Shown one piece after another: positions 1 through 8,167 of a stretch of DNA of 19,350 bases. Origin of the DNA: Colimorpha sp045222295 (GTDB lineage Bacteria > Bacteroidota > Bacteroidia > Bacteroidales > P3). Position numbers and translations under genes: made by a program. How positions within the stretch are numbered: position 1 is the first letter of the stretch; each line of letters starts with the position of its first letter. The notes beneath the pieces are model-generated. The model ran no database searches, had not been told where the DNA came from, and was given only the letters and a program-made list of their open reading frames with translations. Location: assembly GCA_045222295.1 (NCBI GenBank), contig JBGUXP010000012.1, positions 1 through 19,350 of the forward strand. Direction: 5' to 3'.

Positions 1-1
1 C

Positions 2-1033
2 AACCTGGGATTCATCTGCCGCCAGTCGCCCGACAAGATGCTCACCGCCGGCATCTTCGTCACCCAGCGTGAAGGGCAGGGTGCCGAAGCCCGCGTAGTA
101 CTCTACGACCGCAAGTTCGAAGAATACTGGTCAATGACCACACGCTTACGCGTGGTGGATTTCGCCTCAGTGACCGACAACGGAGAAGTGATTATTGGTG
201 GTTACCGCCCGCAGGCCATTCCCGACAGGAACGATTTCGAGATTATTGTCCTCGACGGCGAGAAGAACCACACCTATAACTTCACCCTCGACGCGGGCGA
301 GATTGCAGATGTCGACCTTGCAGGTTGGCGCGACGGCAAGCTCCACCTCCTCGCTATCGGCCGCAAGAAAAAACACAAAAAAGACAACGGAGCTCATGCC
401 GACCGCGTGATTTCCATCTGCTACAATAGCATCAGCGACAAGGTAACCTCCGACACTTATACTTTCAGCGAGGAAGAGATGAACAGGATGAACAACCGGA
501 GCAATGTAGCCGGCATTCGTCAAGGGGAGGTCCATTTCCTCGGCATCGAGAATACCGTGGAATCCCCAGACGGGCATTGCGACGTATTGCTTACCCAGAG
601 CTGGACAGTCATAGGCAAAAACAACGACATGTCGTATGTAACCTCGGGCATCATGATTGTCACCATCGATACCGACGGAAAGGTGAAGCGGTTATATACT
701 CGCCCGCATGCGTCGGAGTGCTCTCAATTTTATGGAAGGACGGCAAAATATCGTCTGATGAGAGCCAAAGGAGGTTCGGTACTTATATACAGTGATAACA
801 AAAAGAATGTGGACCGAAAGATAACGAAGAAGTACAAAGGATATTCTCTGTCGATGAACAAGGCGGCACTGACCGTGCTATTTATTCCCGACAATGGAGA
901 GATCGAAGAAAAGACCTTCCTCACCGACAAGTTCGGCCTGACCGGCGCCCCCATTCCCATGTGCAACAACAAATACATGCTCTTCATGCGTACTTTTAAG
1001 AAATTCAGACTTGCTACACTCGACCTCCAATGA
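2..1033 (+). CDS. Hypothetical protein, 5' end outside window
   Basis: The reading frame is open from the first bases of the window, so the gene begins upstream; the Met at 38 is probably internal. About 344 residues are visible. They alternate short beta-rich stretches (for example VRVVLYD-like, EIIVLDGE and SGIMIVTIDTDG) with charged loops, which resembles a beta-propeller or other all-beta repeat protein. I recognise no catalytic motif. The stop codon overlaps the ATG of the M48 peptidase gene (ATGA, 1030-1033), so the two are very likely co-translated and may work together, for example in the cell envelope. The N-terminus, and hence any signal peptide, cannot be judged here. The open frame and coupling are seen; the fold is inferred. 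Confidence 0.8.
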   Translation, partial: NLGFICRQSPDKMLTAGIFVTQREGQGAEARVVLYDRKFEEYWSMTTRLRVVDFASVTDNGEVIIGGYRPQAIPDRNDFEIIVLDGEKNHTYNFTLDAGEIADVDLAGWRDGKLHLLAIGRKKKHKKDNGAHADRVISICYNSISDKVTSDTYTFSEEEMNRMNNRSNVAGIRQGEVHFLGIENTVESPDGHCDVLLTQSWTVIGKNNDMSYVTSGIMIVTIDTDGKVKRLYTRPHASECSQFYGRTAKYRLMRAKGGSVLIYSDNKKNVDRKITKKYKGYSLSMNKAALTVLFIPDNGEIEEKTFLTDKFGLTGAPIPMCNNKYMLFMRTFKKFRLATLDLQ

Positions 1034-3612
1034 AAAAGACTGCACTACTTTTCCTACTGACCCTGAATTTAACTATTTCCGCACAACAAGTTCTCCGTAG
1101 CGAGGGGCCCATACCGGCAGACTTGAGGCTAACCTACGAACAGCTGTACGAGAGCGACCTGCGTCGTACGGCCGAGGTAGCGGGAGGCAAGGTGAAGGAG
1201 AAGAAAGCCGTGGAGCAGGTGTCGTATGGGGTAAGCAAGCTGCTTTCGGGTGGCCGCATTCTCTTCGGTGACCCGGTGACATTGATGCTGAACCGCGTTA
1301 TGGACACCTTGCTGGCAGGTGAGCCCGAATTGCGCCGCGAGTTGAGAATCTACACCGTCAAAAGCCAGGAAGTCAACGCCTTCACCACCTCACAAGGTAT
1401 GATTTTCGTTAACACCGGCCTTGTGGCACAGGTAGAGAATGAGGCCCAGCTGGCATTCATCCTCTCTCATGAGATTATCCATTATGCCAACAACCACTCC
1501 ATCCAAACTTTGCTCTCCAGGAAAAAGGCTGGGAAAAAGATTGAGGACGAGCAGGCCGAATTGGACAACATCCTCCGTCGCCACTCCCGCAGCAGAGAGA
1601 TGGAGTCGGAAGCCGACTCTCTGGGAATCATGCGGTTCTACCTCTCCAGTCCCTACGACAAAGAGGTGGTAAACGGGGTATTCGACGTACTGCAATACAG
1701 CGCATTACCCTACGGAAACATTCCTTTCGACCGCACCTTCCTCGACGCCCCGTTGGCACGCGTGAGCAACGACTGTTGGCTCGAGAACGTCGACCCCATC
1801 AAGAGCCACGAGGACTACGACGACACCCTGATGACCCACCCGAATATTCAAAAACGCCGCGCTGCCTGTAACAATATAATGACCGGGCTGACGGGAGGTG
1901 CAAAATTTCTGGTCACCACACAGGAAGAGTTTGCTCATTTACAACTCCTCGCCCGTCGCGATTGCGTGCATCAAGAGCTCATCCATGCGCAACCCTCACG
2001 CGCGTTATATGACGCCTACCTCCTACTTTCAAACGACAGTACAGATGCCTTCGCCGCTCGCTCCATGGCCCAAGCACTCTACCAGGTCGCACTCTACCGC
2101 ACGAACGAAACCGATGTAGTGGTGGGCGACTTCAAGAAGGTGGAAGGCGAGTCGCAACAAGTCTACCACATGCTACGTGTTATCGACCCACAATTCCTTG
2201 CCCTCGCTGCCACTCGCAAGATTTGGCTCCTCGGGAAACAGTTTCCCGAAGACAACACCTACCGCACACTGAGCTCGCACCTACTGGCCACTATCCACGG
2301 GAAGTATAAGCTGAGCAAGAACGACTTTGCCACTCAAGCACCCGACACTACCGCAACCACAGCCCAGTCCGATACTACCGACCTCTCCAAACTCTCGCGT
2401 CTCGAGCGTATCAGACACAAGCGCAACACGCAGGCGGCGGCCACCACACAGAGCATGAACTATGCATTCACCGACTTGCTGGCGACGGACACCGCTTTTG
2501 CCGCCCTAGTGGACAACATGGACCACCTGCCGACGGCGAAGGAAAGCCGGAGGGAGAGGGAAAGAGGGCAGCTGCTGTATCGTCCGACATACCTCGTGGA
2601 GAGTGCCAAAACGGGCGAGATGAAGGCCGCCAAGAGTATTGACGGCGAACGGCGCCTGATACAGGAGATGGAGTACATTGGAAAGAGATTTGGACAGACG
2701 AGCACTAACTTCTCGAGCCAAAGTCTGTCGACAATGAAGGATGCGCAAGAATATAACAACTATGTCACGGTGAGTGAATGGATGACTGAATTTTGGCAGG
2801 CTAAGGGAACTTTCCCCATGCACTACACCATGCAGCCTGCGATGGACAGCCTCCTCGGCCGACATCATGCAAGCACGGTGAATATGACGGTGGTGGTCAA
2901 CGCAGAGAACGTGGGGCCTTATTTCTTCGGTTCCAACGACGCATTCCTTATCCTTGCGCCCGTTGCATTAATCTACAAATTGTTCCCACCGATACTCTAC
3001 CGCCGTCTCTTCGACCACCAGCAGACCGAAGCTGCGACGCTGATTGTCGACGCCACTGAGGGAAAGATACTGACTCGCAAAGAATACCACGGGAACTGGA
3101 ACGACGACAATGCGCTGCTGGCCTCGATGATGTATGATGCGAGTCACGAAAGCAACCAGGGGGAAGCGATGAATCCGGGTGTCGCCGGTCGCCACCTGGC
3201 GATAACGGCAGGAGCCAGCACGATGTTCAGTGCGCCCTACGTGCAACCCTTGCTCGGAGTGGAATGCGCACTGGGGCGCCATGCATCGGCAGCCATCGAG
3301 AGCAAGTGGCAGATGCTTGACGGTTACAACGTTCTTCTGTCGACACTTTCCATACGAGCTTACATCGGGACAGGGTTTGCACCTCTGGGTCGCTACTGGG
3401 GTTTCGGAGGATTCTATGGAATGACCAACGGCGAGGATGAAATGACCAATGTCGTGGGTCTCTCTCTCGAATCGGGACACAATTACATCCTGAAGCATCG
3501 ATTTCTGGTGAACCTCAACTGCCACTTAAACATGGCCTTCAAGTGTCCTGAGAGCTGGCGTCCGAGCAACTTCCTCACTGTGGGTGTCGCCATCGGTTTC
3601 CTGCCGTTCTAA
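1030..3612 (+). CDS. Exported M48-family zinc metallopeptidase with barrel-like C-terminus
   Basis: An 860-aa protein with a signal peptide (MKKTALLFLLTLNLTISAQQ). The peptidase core spans about residues 85-290: the zinc motif HEIIH is at 147-151 and a downstream ESEAD is at 192-196, whose first Glu is the expected third zinc ligand. This is the M48 (Ste24/HtpX/BepA-like) signature, so a periplasmic or outer-membrane-associated protease is likely, perhaps in envelope protein quality control. Typical M48 proteins are 250-500 aa. Here a long helical middle (300-600) with a Thr/Ser-rich linker near 440-480 is followed by a C-terminal part (about 720-860) of alternating hydrophobic/polar strands ending in Phe, as in outer-membrane beta barrels. 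The start is fixed by the ATGA overlap with the preceding gene and by the signal peptide. The exact substrate is unknown. Confidence 0.85.
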   Translation: MKKTALLFLLTLNLTISAQQVLRSEGPIPADLRLTYEQLYESDLRRTAEVAGGKVKEKKAVEQVSYGVSKLLSGGRILFGDPVTLMLNRVMDTLLAGEPELRRELRIYTVKSQEVNAFTTSQGMIFVNTGLVAQVENEAQLAFILSHEIIHYANNHSIQTLLSRKKAGKKIEDEQAELDNILRRHSRSREMESEADSLGIMRFYLSSPYDKEVVNGVFDVLQYSALPYGNIPFDRTFLDAPLARVSNDCWLENVDPIKSHEDYDDTLMTHPNIQKRRAACNNIMTGLTGGAKFLVTTQEEFAHLQLLARRDCVHQELIHAQPSRALYDAYLLLSNDSTDAFAARSMAQALYQVALYRTNETDVVVGDFKKVEGESQQVYHMLRVIDPQFLALAATRKIWLLGKQFPEDNTYRTLSSHLLATIHGKYKLSKNDFATQAPDTTATTAQSDTTDLSKLSRLERIRHKRNTQAAATTQSMNYAFTDLLATDTAFAALVDNMDHLPTAKESRRERERGQLLYRPTYLVESAKTGEMKAAKSIDGERRLIQEMEYIGKRFGQTSTNFSSQSLSTMKDAQEYNNYVTVSEWMTEFWQAKGTFPMHYTMQPAMDSLLGRHHASTVNMTVVVNAENVGPYFFGSNDAFLILAPVALIYKLFPPILYRRLFDHQQTEAATLIVDATEGKILTRKEYHGNWNDDNALLASMMYDASHESNQGEAMNPGVAGRHLAITAGASTMFSAPYVQPLLGVECALGRHASAAIESKWQMLDGYNVLLSTLSIRAYIGTGFAPLGRYWGFGGFYGMTNGEDEMTNVVGLSLESGHNYILKHRFLVNLNCHLNMAFKCPESWRPSNFLTVGVAIGFLPF

Positions 3613-3637
3613 GAAGGATGTTTTTGTAAATACAGAG

Positions 3638-3680
3638 AAGCGGGATTTTGCGTCTTGTGTGACAGAATCCCGCTTTTTCA
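3638..3680. terminator. Intrinsic terminator between convergent genes
   Basis: A 10-bp perfect stem, AAGCGGGATT (3638-3647) with AATCCCGCTT (3666-3675), is followed on the plus strand by a T run. It lies 25 bases after the M48 peptidase stop and also downstream of the minus-strand TIGR04076 gene, so it may serve both directions. Confidence 0.8.
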
Positions 3681-3708
3681 CTGGGTTAGCCTGCCGGCAA
3701 GGTTTTAT

Positions 3709-4008
3709 TCATATCCTTTCCAGCAGAAAGCTTACGGGGCGAAAGCCGTCGTTGCAACTGATCATGGCGCTATAAGGATTCTTCATCCAGCCGTCGTAGA
3801 AGTTCCCCTCTCCGCGGCTCAACGCCTCCACAAACTCACGCATGCTTCCCCAGGCACTCTCGCACATGCCATCGGGCATCTGCCCCGCTTTCGACACCCA
3901 GGTCTGCCCCTCGCACACATCGCAGGTGTGTTCGATAGGGTTCTCGTATTGGGCTTGCAGGTCTCTGTAGTCGGCCTTGCGGATAGCTGTTATCTTGATG
4001 TCGTACAT
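3709..4008 (-). CDS. TIGR04076 family protein
   Basis: A 99-aa protein that matches the TIGR04076 family from memory: an N-terminal strand (MYDIKITAIRK), a central GQMPDGMCESAW segment, and the conserved tail SCNDGFRPVSFLLERI. Four cysteines (C29, C32, C49, C85) fit a metal-binding or redox role, but the function of the family is not established. The start codon lies inside the end of the upstream SDR gene (19-base overlap), so translation is probably coupled and the two proteins may act in one process. The length is normal for the family. Confidence 0.8.
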   Translation of the reverse strand: MYDIKITAIRKADYRDLQAQYENPIEHTCDVCEGQTWVSKAGQMPDGMCESAWGSMREFVEALSRGEGNFYDGWMKNPYSAMISCNDGFRPVSFLLERI

Positions 4009-4844
4009 GTTTTATTTATTTTGATTTGCATCGACCGGCGCATCAGGGCATCCCAGCAGCGGGTAGGCATTATGCTGTGTAAGGACACCAGCAGGTGGGA
4101 GGCACGGCCGGTACGGTAGCGGGCTTTGGGATGTCGGCTGCCGACGGCGCGGAGGATGGCGCGGGTGATGACGCGCGGTGAAGAGAGAAGATTGGAGCTG
4201 TAGCCGTAATGCATCACGTCGGCAAAACGGCAGCCGTTAGCCTCGTAAGGAGTGTCGACCGACGACTCCTTCAGGTGACGGGCGGCGATAATGCCCCAGT
4301 CGGTCTTGATGCCACCGGGCTCAACCATCACCACGTCGATGCCGAAAGGCTTCACCTCCATACGTAGCGCGTCGCTCAAAGCCTCTACCGAGAACTTCGA
4401 CACGTTGTACCATCCACCAAAGGGAAGCACTATCTTGCCGGCGATAGACGAGGTGTTGATGATGCGTCCATTTCCTTGCTGGCGCATGGTCGGCAGCACC
4501 AACTGACAAAGACGTGCCAAGCCGAAGACGTTAACCTCCAGCTGGCGACGGGCCTCCTCCATGGAGACGTTCTCCACGGCCCCGAAGTAACCATAGCCGG
4601 CATTGTTCACCAGCACGTCTATCCTACCCTCTTTTCCCAAGACATATTTCACACCATCTGTCATTGACTGTTCGTCGGTGACATCCATCCGGACAGGCAC
4701 TATACCATTAGTCTTCAGTGGCTCCATTAGTTCCACGCGCCGTGCGGCAGCATAGACCCTATGTCCCTTAGCCGCCAACGCCAGCGCCGTATCATACCCA
4801 ATGCCGCTACTAGCTCCCGTGACAAGTATTACCTTCTGCTTCAT
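3990..4844 (-). CDS. Short-chain dehydrogenase/reductase (SDR)
   Basis: A 284-aa classical SDR, an NAD(P)-dependent oxidoreductase with a Rossmann fold. Visible motifs: TGASSGIG (residues 9-16, cofactor binding), DVTD (54-57), NNAG (80-83), catalytic Ser133, and YNVSK with Tyr146 and Lys150, followed by the PGG element at 177-179. The arginines after the second strand (AARR) suggest NADP(H) preference. The substrate cannot be told. A longer in-frame start exists at 4877, but that region contains the -7 promoter box (4875-4882), so the Met at 4844 (MKQKVILVTG) is the better start; it also has an AGGAT-like ribosome site just upstream. The 3' end overlaps the TIGR04076 gene. Confidence 0.92.
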   Translation of the reverse strand: MKQKVILVTGASSGIGYDTALALAAKGHRVYAAARRVELMEPLKTNGIVPVRMDVTDEQSMTDGVKYVLGKEGRIDVLVNNAGYGYFGAVENVSMEEARRQLEVNVFGLARLCQLVLPTMRQQGNGRIINTSSIAGKIVLPFGGWYNVSKFSVEALSDALRMEVKPFGIDVVMVEPGGIKTDWGIIAARHLKESSVDTPYEANGCRFADVMHYGYSSNLLSSPRVITRAILRAVGSRHPKARYRTGRASHLLVSLHSIMPTRCWDALMRRSMQIKINKTCTTSR

Positions 4845-4874
4845 ATCGATCCTGTTGACAATATTTTGTGACTG

Positions 4875-4882
4875 CAAAAGTA
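4875..4882 (-). promoter_or_regulatory. Probable Bacteroidota -7 box for the SDR gene
   Basis: TACTTTTG on the minus strand matches the TAnnTTTG -7 consensus, about 30 bases before the SDR start at 4844. No good TTTG -33 element is found at 18-21 bases upstream, so this is weaker than the other two promoters. It excludes the longer SDR start. Confidence 0.55.
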
Positions 4883-4973
4883 CACATTTTTTGATAATAA
4901 CTTCACCATTTTTCTATATCATTATTTTTTATCACTGATTTATAGAAAGATGAACTTCTTTTTCATTTTATTT

Positions 4974-5004
4974 TTTGCCATGTAAAAAAAAATCCCTACT
5001 TTTG
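4974..5004 (+). promoter_or_regulatory. Bacteroidota housekeeping promoter for the DUF1846 gene
   Basis: TTTG at 4974-4977 (-33) and TACTTTTG at 4997-5004 (-7, TAnnTTTG) are separated by exactly 19 bases, the expected spacing for the Bacteroidota primary sigma factor. Transcription should begin near 5010, giving a leader of roughly 40 bases, AT-rich, before the ATG at 5052. Confidence 0.85.
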
Positions 5005-5051
5005 TATCCCGTATTTTTTATTTTTAAGCACCTATATATCTTATTATCATT

Positions 5052-6515
5052 ATGAAATACGGGTTTGACAACGAAAAGTATCTGCGGATACAATCCGAAC
5101 ACATCAAGGAACGCATCAGCAAGTTCGGCAATAAGCTTTATCTTGAATTTGGCGGTAAACTGTTCGACGACTACCACGCCAGTCGTGTGTTGCCGGGTTT
5201 TGAGCCCGACAGTAAGCTGAAGATGCTGACACAGCTGAAGGACGACGCAGAGATTGTCATTGTCATCAGTGCAGTGGACATCGAGAAAAATAAAAAGCGC
5301 GGTGACCTTGGCATCACTTATGACGAAGACGTGCTGCGCCTGCGCGATGCCTTCATGGAGCGCGGTTTCCTGGTGAGCGGCGTTGTCATCACCCACTACA
5401 GCGGTCAGGCCAGCGCCACCGCCTACCACGAACGCCTCGAACGTATGGGCATCAAGGCCTATTACCATTATATTATTGAAGGCTACCCCACCAATGTGGA
5501 GCTCATCGATTCGGACGAAGGATTTGGCAAGAACGACTACGTCGAGACCACACGCCCTCTGGTGGTCATCACCGCCCCTGGCCCCGGCAGTGGCAAGATG
5601 GCTGTCTGCCTCAGCCAGCTCTATCAAGAGAACAAGCGCGGTACGAAAGCCGGCTACGCCAAATTTGAGACCTTCCCCATCTGGAGCATCCCGCTGAAGC
5701 ACCCCGTTAACATCGCCTACGAGGCCGCCACCGCCGACCTCAACGACGTCAACATGATTGACCCATTCCACCTTGAAGCCTATGGCGAGACGGCCGTCAA
5801 CTACAACCGCGACATCGAGATTTTCCCCGTACTCAACGCCATCTTCGATGGCATTTACGGAGAGAACCCCTACAAATCGCCCACCGACATGGGTGTCAAC
5901 ATGGCAGGCTTCTGCATCTGTGACGACGAGGTCTGCTGCCATGCATCGAAAGACGAGATTATCCGCCGCTACTACACCGCCCTGTGCGACTATGCCAACG
6001 GCAAAGCCACCGACAGTGAAATCAACAAGATAGCCCTGCTCATGAAGCAGGCCAAGATATCGACCGACGACCGTCGCGCCACCGTGGCCGCCAAAGAGCG
6101 CCGCGACCAAGAGGGTGCCCCCTCGGCAGCCATTGAACTGGCCGACGGCACCATCATCACCGCCACCACCAGCGATCTGCTCGGTGCCTGTGCCGCACTG
6201 CTGCTCAACGCCCTCAAGCACCTCGCCGGTATCGACCACAGCGTCAAGCTCATCTCGCAGAAGATGATAGAGCCCATCCAGCACACCAAAGTCAACATGC
6301 TGCACGGCAGCAACCCCCGCCTGCACACCGACGAGGTGCTGGTGACCCTCTCGATATTGAGCCTCCTCGACGACAACTGCCGCCGCGCCCTCGACTGCCT
6401 CCCGCTGCTCGACGGCTGCCAGATGCACACCACCGTGATGACCAGCGAAGTCGACCGCAAAATCTTCAAGAAACTCGGCGTAGGATTAACATCGGAGCCA
6501 ATTTGCAAGGATTGA
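5052..6515 (+). CDS. DUF1846 domain-containing protein
   Basis: 487 aa, the usual full length of the DUF1846 family. Recognised from the N-terminal KYGFDNEKYLRIQSEHI, the KFETFPIWSIPLKHPVN segment, DPFHLEAYGE, NRDIEIFPVL and the ending around VLVTLSILSLLDDNCRRAL. Residues 175-182 (APGPGSGK) form a P-loop-like glycine-rich motif, in keeping with a nucleotide-binding domain followed by a mixed alpha/beta domain. The biochemical function of the family is not established to my knowledge; the protein has no signal peptide and should be cytoplasmic. It is monocistronic: its own consensus promoter lies upstream and a strong terminator follows. Its codon use is GC-rich and consistent along the whole length, suggesting a resident, highly expressed gene. 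Confidence 0.92.
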   Translation: MKYGFDNEKYLRIQSEHIKERISKFGNKLYLEFGGKLFDDYHASRVLPGFEPDSKLKMLTQLKDDAEIVIVISAVDIEKNKKRGDLGITYDEDVLRLRDAFMERGFLVSGVVITHYSGQASATAYHERLERMGIKAYYHYIIEGYPTNVELIDSDEGFGKNDYVETTRPLVVITAPGPGSGKMAVCLSQLYQENKRGTKAGYAKFETFPIWSIPLKHPVNIAYEAATADLNDVNMIDPFHLEAYGETAVNYNRDIEIFPVLNAIFDGIYGENPYKSPTDMGVNMAGFCICDDEVCCHASKDEIIRRYYTALCDYANGKATDSEINKIALLMKQAKISTDDRRATVAAKERRDQEGAPSAAIELADGTIITATTSDLLGACAALLLNALKHLAGIDHSVKLISQKMIEPIQHTKVNMLHGSNPRLHTDEVLVTLSILSLLDDNCRRALDCLPLLDGCQMHTTVMTSEVDRKIFKKLGVGLTSEPICKD

Positions 6516-6538
6516 ACCCCAAAGGGGAAAAACAATAG

Positions 6539-6570
6539 AACCGCCACCCATTCAGGTGGCGGTTTTTGTT
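6539..6570 (+). terminator. Intrinsic terminator after the DUF1846 gene
   Basis: A 10-bp stem, AACCGCCACC (6539-6548) with GGTGGCGGTT (6555-6564), six-base loop, continuing into a T-rich stretch (TTTTTGTTT). It is a strong canonical terminator 24 bases after the stop codon. Confidence 0.92.
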
Positions 6571-6638
6571 TGGCGCAGGGCAATAAAATCGGGGTGGGGG
6601 CGTTATATATGGTGTAAGAAAGATAATAACAGCAATGT

Positions 6639-7016
6639 ATGTCCTTTAGGCGGTTGATATTCATAATGATTGCGGCGATAGGGCTGCTGCTGCCGACGAA
6701 AGTATCGGCAGTGGAAGTTGTGCCGCGCAGTACGCTACAGAGTATCGACCAAAACAACGACCGCCCGCAGTGGAGCGACCTCGGGATGGAGCACATCCTA
6801 GCCGTCAGCGGGCAGTCGACCGTTGCACCTCCGTCACCCGTACGACTCGCCAGTAATGGTCGCCGTGTCCAAGGTGGCAACAGCCACTCGGCGGGTGTAA
6901 GTCCCACCGTATCGGAGAGGACTGTCTGCAATTACAGTTCTGTGCAGCACACTCCTCACTTCCGTACCGTTTGGACGAGGGGTTACCTTTATATTATTCG
7001 CTGTCTCAGACTCTGA
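6639..7016 (+). CDS. Small secreted protein, unknown function
   Basis: 125 aa with a clear signal peptide (Met, FRR, then a hydrophobic IFIMIAAIGLLLP core and a VSA cleavage site before VEVVPRST). The mature part has no known domain to me; it has a WSDLGMEH segment, a Ser/Arg-rich middle, and an aromatic/basic tail ending YIIRCLRL. A similar tail seems familiar from other short Bacteroides hypotheticals, but I cannot verify this. No consensus promoter is seen in the 68 bases between the preceding terminator and the start. It is probably transcribed separately from the DUF1846 gene, possibly with the next cluster. Confidence 0.6.
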   Translation: MSFRRLIFIMIAAIGLLLPTKVSAVEVVPRSTLQSIDQNNDRPQWSDLGMEHILAVSGQSTVAPPSPVRLASNGRRVQGGNSHSAGVSPTVSERTVCNYSSVQHTPHFRTVWTRGYLYIIRCLRL

Positions 7017-7075
7017 TTTTTTCCATTTCCTTTTTTTGGCTGTAGCATAATTGCTGCGACCTTGTCAGTTTTTTA

Positions 7076-7094
7076 GCTGTGGAAACACCACAGC
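7076..7094. other. Short perfect inverted repeat before the membrane-protein pair
   Basis: GCTGTGG (7076-7082) and CCACAGC (7088-7094) with a five-base loop lie 28 bases before the ATG at 7123. It could be a leader hairpin or a binding site; no T run follows, so it is not an ordinary terminator. Confidence 0.4.
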
Positions 7095-7122
7095 ATAATG
7101 TCATTTATATTATGAAACTGAA

Positions 7123-7611
7123 ATGGAATATATCAGAAAGCAAATCTATTCGCGGCCGGAGATACGCCGCACGTTGTTGCCGCTCTGGTCGGCGTGGGTG
7201 CTGACGGCAGTCGGCGCGTTGTGCGGCGCAGCAATGTTTATGTATAAAGGCTCGTCCGAGGGTATCTCATCGCTGTTGCTCGGCGGAGTAATGGTGGGAG
7301 GTTGCGCACTTTTGACAGTTCTTTGCTATTGGGCTTTTGGCGACAGTCGCCGTCCATACAGCAAGGAACTACACGCAGTGCTGGAGCCCACCTACGCCTA
7401 TTATTCGTCGGCCATGCAGGGGCAAATCATTGCAGCCTTGGAAGCCAATGACGAGATTGCGCTTGAAGCCATCAAAAAGCAACCCAAGCCCGAACTAGCA
7501 TTGGTACGCTATAGCGACAAAGAAGAGCGCGTATATTATTCGCAGCTCACCCGCGTCGAGGGGAAGCGATACATTCCCCTCACCGAAATAATCATTAACA
7601 AAGTAAAATAA
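7123..7611 (+). CDS. Two-helix membrane protein, unknown function
   Basis: 162 aa. Residues 1-18 are basic, two transmembrane helices follow at about 19-41 and 48-70 (separated by a short KGSSEG loop), and the remaining 90 residues form a soluble, probably cytoplasmic domain with two helices and a beta-hairpin-like end (ALVRYSD, RVYYSQL, IPLTEIIIN). I do not recognise the family. The stop is six bases before the next ATG, which encodes a protein of the same architecture, so the two are co-transcribed and probably act together. A start at 7111 in another frame gives only a short peptide and was not used. Confidence 0.72.
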   Translation: MEYIRKQIYSRPEIRRTLLPLWSAWVLTAVGALCGAAMFMYKGSSEGISSLLLGGVMVGGCALLTVLCYWAFGDSRRPYSKELHAVLEPTYAYYSSAMQGQIIAALEANDEIALEAIKKQPKPELALVRYSDKEERVYYSQLTRVEGKRYIPLTEIIINKVK

Positions 7612-7617
7612 CCCAAA

Positions 7618-8139
7618 ATGAAAACGATCGAACAATACATCGATACCGAAATGTCTGGTAAAATCACACGCAAAAGAAACTCACCACTGCCAGGCCTGCT
7701 AGTACTAGCCATAGGCATAGCCATGTGGGTGTTGTTATGCACCGCAGATCTTGGAGACAGTCTATCGGCCACGTGTCTCACCGTTGGTCTCATCGCCACC
7801 GCATTGGGACTTATCCTTACGGCAATGAACCTCTCGGGAGCCTTGACTCACTTCGTATATCTGCCCACCCGCAGCCGTATGAAGGAGAAGAAGGTGTACA
7901 TCAGTGGCGATGACTACAAAGACATCGCTGATGCAATTACCAACGGAAATCTTCAACCATTGGCAACCATCCGTCCTGTGGTCAGTTCCAACTCGGCAGT
8001 GCGTATCCTCGCCAGCCGTGATGGTGAGTGTGTCCTCGTCCAAGCCATCCGTGACCAAAGTGGCCACTTCGAGCCAGAAACAGACGTGCGGGTATTGACC
8101 AGCACAGCAGCAGCGGCAATACAGCACCTGATTAAATAG
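7618..8139 (+). CDS. Two-helix membrane protein, probable partner or paralogue of the preceding one
   Basis: 173 aa: a basic N-terminus (KITRKRNSPLPG), two hydrophobic helices at about 25-45 and 51-73, then a soluble domain with DYKDIADAITNG, LATIRPVV and a strand-rich end (CVLVQAIRDQSG). The plan (basic N-terminus, helix hairpin, about 95-residue tail with an I-x-x-AL/AI helix then several strands) is the same as in the protein before it, so the two look like distant paralogues or a heteromeric pair. Function unknown. The gene begins six bases after the previous stop and is followed after 28 bases by the DUF6261 gene. Confidence 0.72.
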   Translation: MKTIEQYIDTEMSGKITRKRNSPLPGLLVLAIGIAMWVLLCTADLGDSLSATCLTVGLIATALGLILTAMNLSGALTHFVYLPTRSRMKEKKVYISGDDYKDIADAITNGNLQPLATIRPVVSSNSAVRILASRDGECVLVQAIRDQSGHFEPETDVRVLTSTAAAAIQHLIK

Positions 8140-8167
8140 TACATTTATTAACCAAAATTTCAAGATT

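Noticed and set aside
4968..6428. 486-codon open frame on the minus strand
   Set aside because: It mirrors the DUF1846 gene in codon phase; the product is Val/Gly/Asp-rich low complexity with no family signature, while the plus strand has the motifs, promoter and terminator.
5990..6931. 313-codon open frame on the minus strand across the DUF1846 terminator
   Set aside because: It runs through a coding gene, a strong terminator and the small secreted gene; Ser/Arg-rich composition typical of a false frame.
7111..7122. Upstream ATG before the two-helix membrane protein
   Set aside because: It is in a different frame and yields only a short basic peptide.
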